A stretch of DNA of 64,000 nucleotides. Source: Carallia brachiata (Eukaryota > Streptophyta > Magnoliopsida > Malpighiales > Rhizophoraceae). Position numbers and translations under genes: made by a program. Below the pieces are notes generated by a model. It saw only the letters and a list, made by a program, of their open reading frames with translations, made no database searches and had not been told where the DNA came from. Shown piece by piece: positions 60,372 through 64,000 of the stretch. The stretch covers positions 5,272,959 to 5,336,958 of the forward strand of contig JADCRB010000013.1 of the NCBI GenBank assembly GCA_021464245.1. The letters are read 5' to 3'. Every line of letters begins with the position of its first letter. The stretch's first letter is position 1.

Positions 60372-62565
60372 GTTTATATGTATGTAAATTTTTTCCCCAA
60401 CAAAAATTTCTGAATCTGCCGCTATTGTCTACTCACACCAGCAGCTGTGGTCAGGTGGTCTGTTGCATGTTGGGGTGTGTATGCAATCTACTTCAATCTT
60501 TGTGCATGCATAATTGAGCATGCATGGTTTGATGCATTTATTTTGATCTTTTTTATCTTTTTTTCTCGATCTTTTGGAGGCCTTAAATTAGACACAGGCT
60601 ACACAACGTGGCTACTTACCATGAAATATTTAATCTCACATCCTAATAAAACAATATTAGTGGGGCTTTTCACTTAAATTAGCGGACACCTATAGTTCTA
60701 TAATGTAGAATTGAACCACTAGTGATAGTTGGAACTAGTTATTGTCTTAGGAGTGTAGGAGGTCATGAGGTTTGCTAGTGCTCGAATTGTAGGTCCTCTC
60801 TGATAGGTGACCCCTTGACCTATACAAGGGGCGATGACCTACATCCATACCATATGGTAGAGGTTAAGGAAAAACGACCCATTATCCAACGCCATGCAAA
60901 TCAATAGTTCTTGGCTCTGTTCATATTTGGTTGATGTCCACAATGTATTCAAAATTTTTGAAATGCATGAGAAACTGGATTTTATGAAGGTTTTTCTTTA
61001 AAAAAAATAAAAATTCAGAGGTTGATATTTTGGATTTCAGGAATTAACGGTGGAATGAACTTGAGGGAGGGGCTTGACGCATCTGGAAGAAAGGGCAAGG
61101 TCTGCTACAAATGTTATCATATTTGGTTCAGATAGTGCCATTCATGCTTCTGTTGACTGTATTCTAATTAACTATGAGAATAATTCTCAATAGGTAAAGA
61201 AAATCTTAATGTTGATAATAGTAACGACTAAAAAGTGTTACCATTGACTTGAATTATAATTTTAGTTGATATAGTCAAAATGGTGTCATGTAGCGTTGCT
61301 TCTTCTTTTTATTTGTAAAAAGAAATTAATCAAATTAGAATCTGAGGGTTTCCTTTTTTTATCTTACTTTTTTTTTTTCGGTCCAATTGGAGCGAGGGAG
61401 GGGAATTTAATTGTTAGCGGGGTATGAGATTCAGACCCTAGATCTCACCCCAGTTTTATTTTTTTAAGTACTTTTCTTTGTTTACTATGTTACTTGTTGA
61501 TTCTGTTATATCAAGGAGGTTGCAATGAGTGAAGTCATAAAATTTTCAACTTTGCTGCAGGGGAAGGGTGTGTACCAGTTTGTTGACAAATATGGTGCCA
61601 ATGTAGATGGATACAGGTAGGATATAAACATTTTTGGTCCATCATTTGTATTGTAATTTACTTTATTTGTATGCTGCAAGAATATGTATATCTGTGAAAA
61701 GTGAGGCTCATCCCCTAGACAAATATTGTGGGGACAATTATTGTCCTCCAGGTCCTCAATCTTACATAATATCACCTAAACTGTGATAGGCAAGCTATTA
61801 CAATAATTTGGTAGAGGCATTCCTAATTTTGAGTTTTATTGTTATTATTTTATTTGTTTTATAGAGATTAACTTTTTTTTATATTTTTTTTAATTTTTTT
61901 GTGAATATACATGTGGCAATATGTCCTGAGATGTTGGAACTCAAAAATAATCTCAAGATCCCTTGGTTGTAAAGACTCTCAAACCCTATAAAAAAATTAT
62001 TAAACCCAAAGCTTAAATATGTAATGTATGTCCCGTGCTTTGAGTACAACTGGTTGAGACACTTTGTTAGGACATCTTGATTTTATATTCGAGTTCTAGT
62101 GACTTTGTTATCCTTTCATGTTATTTCTATTCACGAGTATTATAATTGTCACCCGCATCTGATAAATGATCATCTTCTTCTTTGATCTCCAGGACCAGTT
62201 TCTTAGTGAAAATTCTTAGAATTGTATTTCAACCATTTAGTATCTCTAATCATTTCCTGATGATATTGTGCAGTCCAATCTTTGACACTAATGACTGGTC
62301 CCCAAGTGGCGATGTTTATGTTGGAGGTAATAATCAACAATTCTGTGATTAGTCTCTTTATGCAATTCAGATTGAGATTTCATGTGCAATTCTTTGTAAT
62401 TTTTAATTTTTAATTTTATTTTTTGGGTTTGCCTTGATACTGATTCTGCATCTATTTCTGGTTTTTGCAGGTACAACTGGTTTGGCAATATGGGCAGTTA
62501 CCCTGGCTGGCCTTCTTGCTGGAGGCGTCCTCCTTGTCTACAACACAAGTGCATTGGCACAGTAG
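59918..62565 (+). CDS. PSBR: Photosystem II 10-kDa polypeptide PsbR, chloroplast precursor
   Basis: A small thylakoid protein of photosystem II that helps assemble the oxygen-evolving complex, stabilising PsbP/PsbQ. Exons: 59918-60071, 61041-61099, 61561-61616, 62274-62326, 62471-62565 (TAG); phases agree, 138 residues, the usual length. Residues 1 to about 41 are a plastid transit peptide ([20 protein letters not shown]). The mature part has [47 protein letters not shown], and one C-terminal membrane helix ([20 protein letters not shown]) ending in the conserved NTSALAQ. The ATG at 59918 is preferred over the in-frame ATG at 59894 because it gives the family N terminus. Nuclear-encoded and probably light-regulated (G-box upstream). 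Confidence 0.96.
62036..62115 (+). repeat. Possible tRNA-derived SINE remnant in PsbR intron 3
   Basis: An A-box-like actggttgagacac (62049-62062) is followed about 30 bp later by a B-box-like attcgagttctagt (62089-62102). The spacing suits a Pol III promoter. It is decayed; no tail or target duplication was established. Confidence 0.35.
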
Positions 62566-63356
62566 ACTGTTGCTGCTTTTGGTTCATCATGTAACATAGC
62601 ATGAACAAACGTTATCCCAAAAATAATCCTTTGTGCATCCCTCTGTATAATGTGTGTCAACATGGACTTCAATCGACAATCGCATAGCTTTTTGATGTGT
62701 TGCTGTTATTGCTGAGCTAATGTTTGTTTATGACAATGGTTGTCATTATAATTGCTATTGGTATTTTGTTTTAAATTACTGTTAATTAATTCCTGTGGAA
62801 GCCGTTAATTAAGTACTATATGGAAGCTTTTATAAGGTGCTCACTTTGGATTCCAAAGCATTCTTCATCGTTAAATACTTAATTCACTTGTTATGTGGGG
62901 GAGAGAAAAACATAAACTAAGTATGACTATGTGAGTATAGGTTAGGAAGATATAAATAGATACATAATTTATCTGACAGTATCTAATAATTTATTTGTAT
63001 TTTTATTTTTATAAATTTAATCATGAAACAATTTACATCATTTGGATCCAACCTAGCTTACGCTTAATGTCTAACTTAGGCCCAATAAATATTTCCCTTA
63101 ACAAATGTGCCAATAACCTATTGCTATTTTACACATTACTAACAATTACAGTAGGGGGAAGCACTGAGTAGCTATTTGAATCATGTTCATTGCTTTACAC
63201 AGCTTGTCTGTCAACAATTTTTTCCTTTTTTTTTGTCTTGTCCTTTTACAAGGGGTTGTGGGGCATAAATGTACAGAGGACAGAAAGACTTCAAATTCTA
63301 ATTCTAAAACCTTAATGAGGGTCTAATTATTCAACATGTTAGGAATGCCAGGCACA
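62566..63356. other. Intergenic between convergent PsbR and NAC1
   Basis: PsbR 3' UTR and the 3' UTR of the NAC gene on the opposite strand. Nothing else recognised. The reverse-strand bases just left of 63357 can be read in another frame as a NAC C-terminal tail (see findings). Confidence 0.5.
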
Positions 63357-63782
63357 TCAGATTAAGTAGCTCTCTGAGCTTCCTTCAACTAAGCTTGGTG
63401 TTCCTTCAAAGCCAGCTGGTTTGCTTTCCATTCTAGTAAGTTGATTCAGAACAGATTTCAGGACCATTTTATCAGAAGACAAAGGGTCATTTAAAGGAGT
63501 GGGAATCATGGATATTTGGTCAAATGGAGTGTCAGGCTCCAGTAACTGAGTGATGTGTGGGAAAATGGGGTTGGCTTGGTTGTGGGAGAATATGGAGAAG
63601 CAGGGCACTTGCCCATCTTGTTCATCTAAATTGGGCTGAGCTTGGTCAAAAGTGAAGTAAGAGTCCATTAACGCAGGGAGGGATGAAGAGCCTGTATCAT
63701 CATCATCATAGCAGATTCCCATGTTGGGCCTGGCATTGGCTTCTCTGTTTTTGTTGAACACTCGACACAAGACCCAGTCTTC
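63357..63782 (-). CDS. NAC1: NAC transcription factor, NAC1 (NAC21/22) type, last exon only
   Basis: A plant-specific transcription factor; NAC1 in Arabidopsis acts in auxin-induced lateral root formation. Only the final exon is inside the window; the acceptor is AG at 63784-63783 and the DNA-binding exons lie beyond the right edge. It starts with subdomain E, EDWVLCRVFNKNRE, and continues into a divergent activation region (NMGICYDDDDTGSSSLPALM; DSYFTFDQAQPNLDE; SVLNQLTRMESKPAG; GSSESYLI) that I recognise as the NAC1 subgroup. The frame ends early after SESYLI with TGA at 63359-63357. A neighbouring frame continues with a family-like tail, so a one-base insertion is likely. Confidence 0.85.
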   Translation of the reverse strand, partial: EDWVLCRVFNKNREANARPNMGICYDDDDTGSSSLPALMDSYFTFDQAQPNLDEQDGQVPCFSIFSHNQANPIFPHITQLLEPDTPFDQISMIPTPLNDPLSSDKMVLKSVLNQLTRMESKPAGFEGTPSLVEGSSESYLI

Positions 63783-64000
63783 CTGCATTCACCAGGCAAA
63801 CGATACAAGTTGCTTAATCGATAATAATAAAAAACTAATAATAAAAAAATTTACGTGACACACAGGTCAATAAGTAATTATTTCATGTACACATTATTAA
63901 TAAATTTGTTAGATATCAATCTTAATTACAAGTTTGAAAGCTTTTAGAAGTTTTTTTTTTTTTTTTATAGTGTGCGTCCTGTTATCAACAATGTACATAT
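63783..64000 (-). other. Intron of the NAC gene, incomplete
   Basis: Non-coding sequence upstream of the last NAC exon on the minus strand. It has AT-rich DNA and a run of about 20 T (63950-63968). The stretch near 63885-63945 resembles sequence near 49660. No exon seen. Confidence 0.6.

Noticed and set aside
1..64000. CRISPR array, operon, tRNA, rRNA or snoRNA genes
   Set aside because: No regularly spaced repeats, no prokaryotic gene order, and no complete tRNA or rRNA match seen; B-box-like pieces are incomplete.

Overview
This window is nuclear DNA from a dicot plant. The evidence is AT-rich intergenic DNA, GT-AG introns in almost every gene, plant-only or plant-typical genes (callose synthase, PsbR, a NAC factor, plastid-targeted MSRB and ribokinase) and plant-type repeats (LINE, TRIM, Mutator-like, MITE). 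I cannot name the species. Exon structures were built by hand from reading-frame continuity and homology remembered from the families.

Layout, left to right. (1) 1-14281, minus: a callose synthase closest to CALS8/GSL4. 35 exons are visible, covering about the first 1,400 of roughly 1,970 residues; the 3' end lies off the left edge. It carries three single-base frame breaks between 5320 and 3325. (2) 16025-19445, minus: plastid MSRB1-type methionine-R-sulfoxide reductase, 5 coding exons. (3) 24302-27756, plus: plastid-type ribokinase (RBSK), 4 exons. (4) 29798-31927, minus: single-exon EXO70 exocyst subunit. (5) 31928-40125: repeat-rich DNA with a 1,092-bp Mutator-like long-TIR element and 9-bp target duplication, a broken partial copy of the downstream J-protein gene, a MITE inside that copy, and a large purine/pyrimidine foldback. 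(6) 40126-47999, plus: membrane J-domain protein with a C-terminal zinc-binding Jiv90-like region, 9 exons. (7) 51063-58478, plus: renalase-like FAD/NAD(P)-binding oxidoreductase, 9 exons, with a dead LINE in intron 5. (8) 59918-62565, plus: PsbR, the 10-kDa photosystem II polypeptide, 5 exons. (9) 63357-63782, minus: last exon of a NAC1 (NAC21/22)-type factor, probably frame-shifted at its C terminus.

There are no operons or shared pathways. Three products (MSRB1, ribokinase, PsbR) are chloroplast proteins, and CALS8 and EXO70 both act at the plasma membrane and cell wall. I found no wholly new gene system. The strongest leads are the clustered single-base breaks in CALS8 and NAC1 (pseudogenisation or homopolymer assembly error), a Ser-rich upstream ORF made from a CAG repeat that overlaps the CALS8 start codon, the nested long-TIR Mutator element, and the interrupted local duplication of the J-protein gene.
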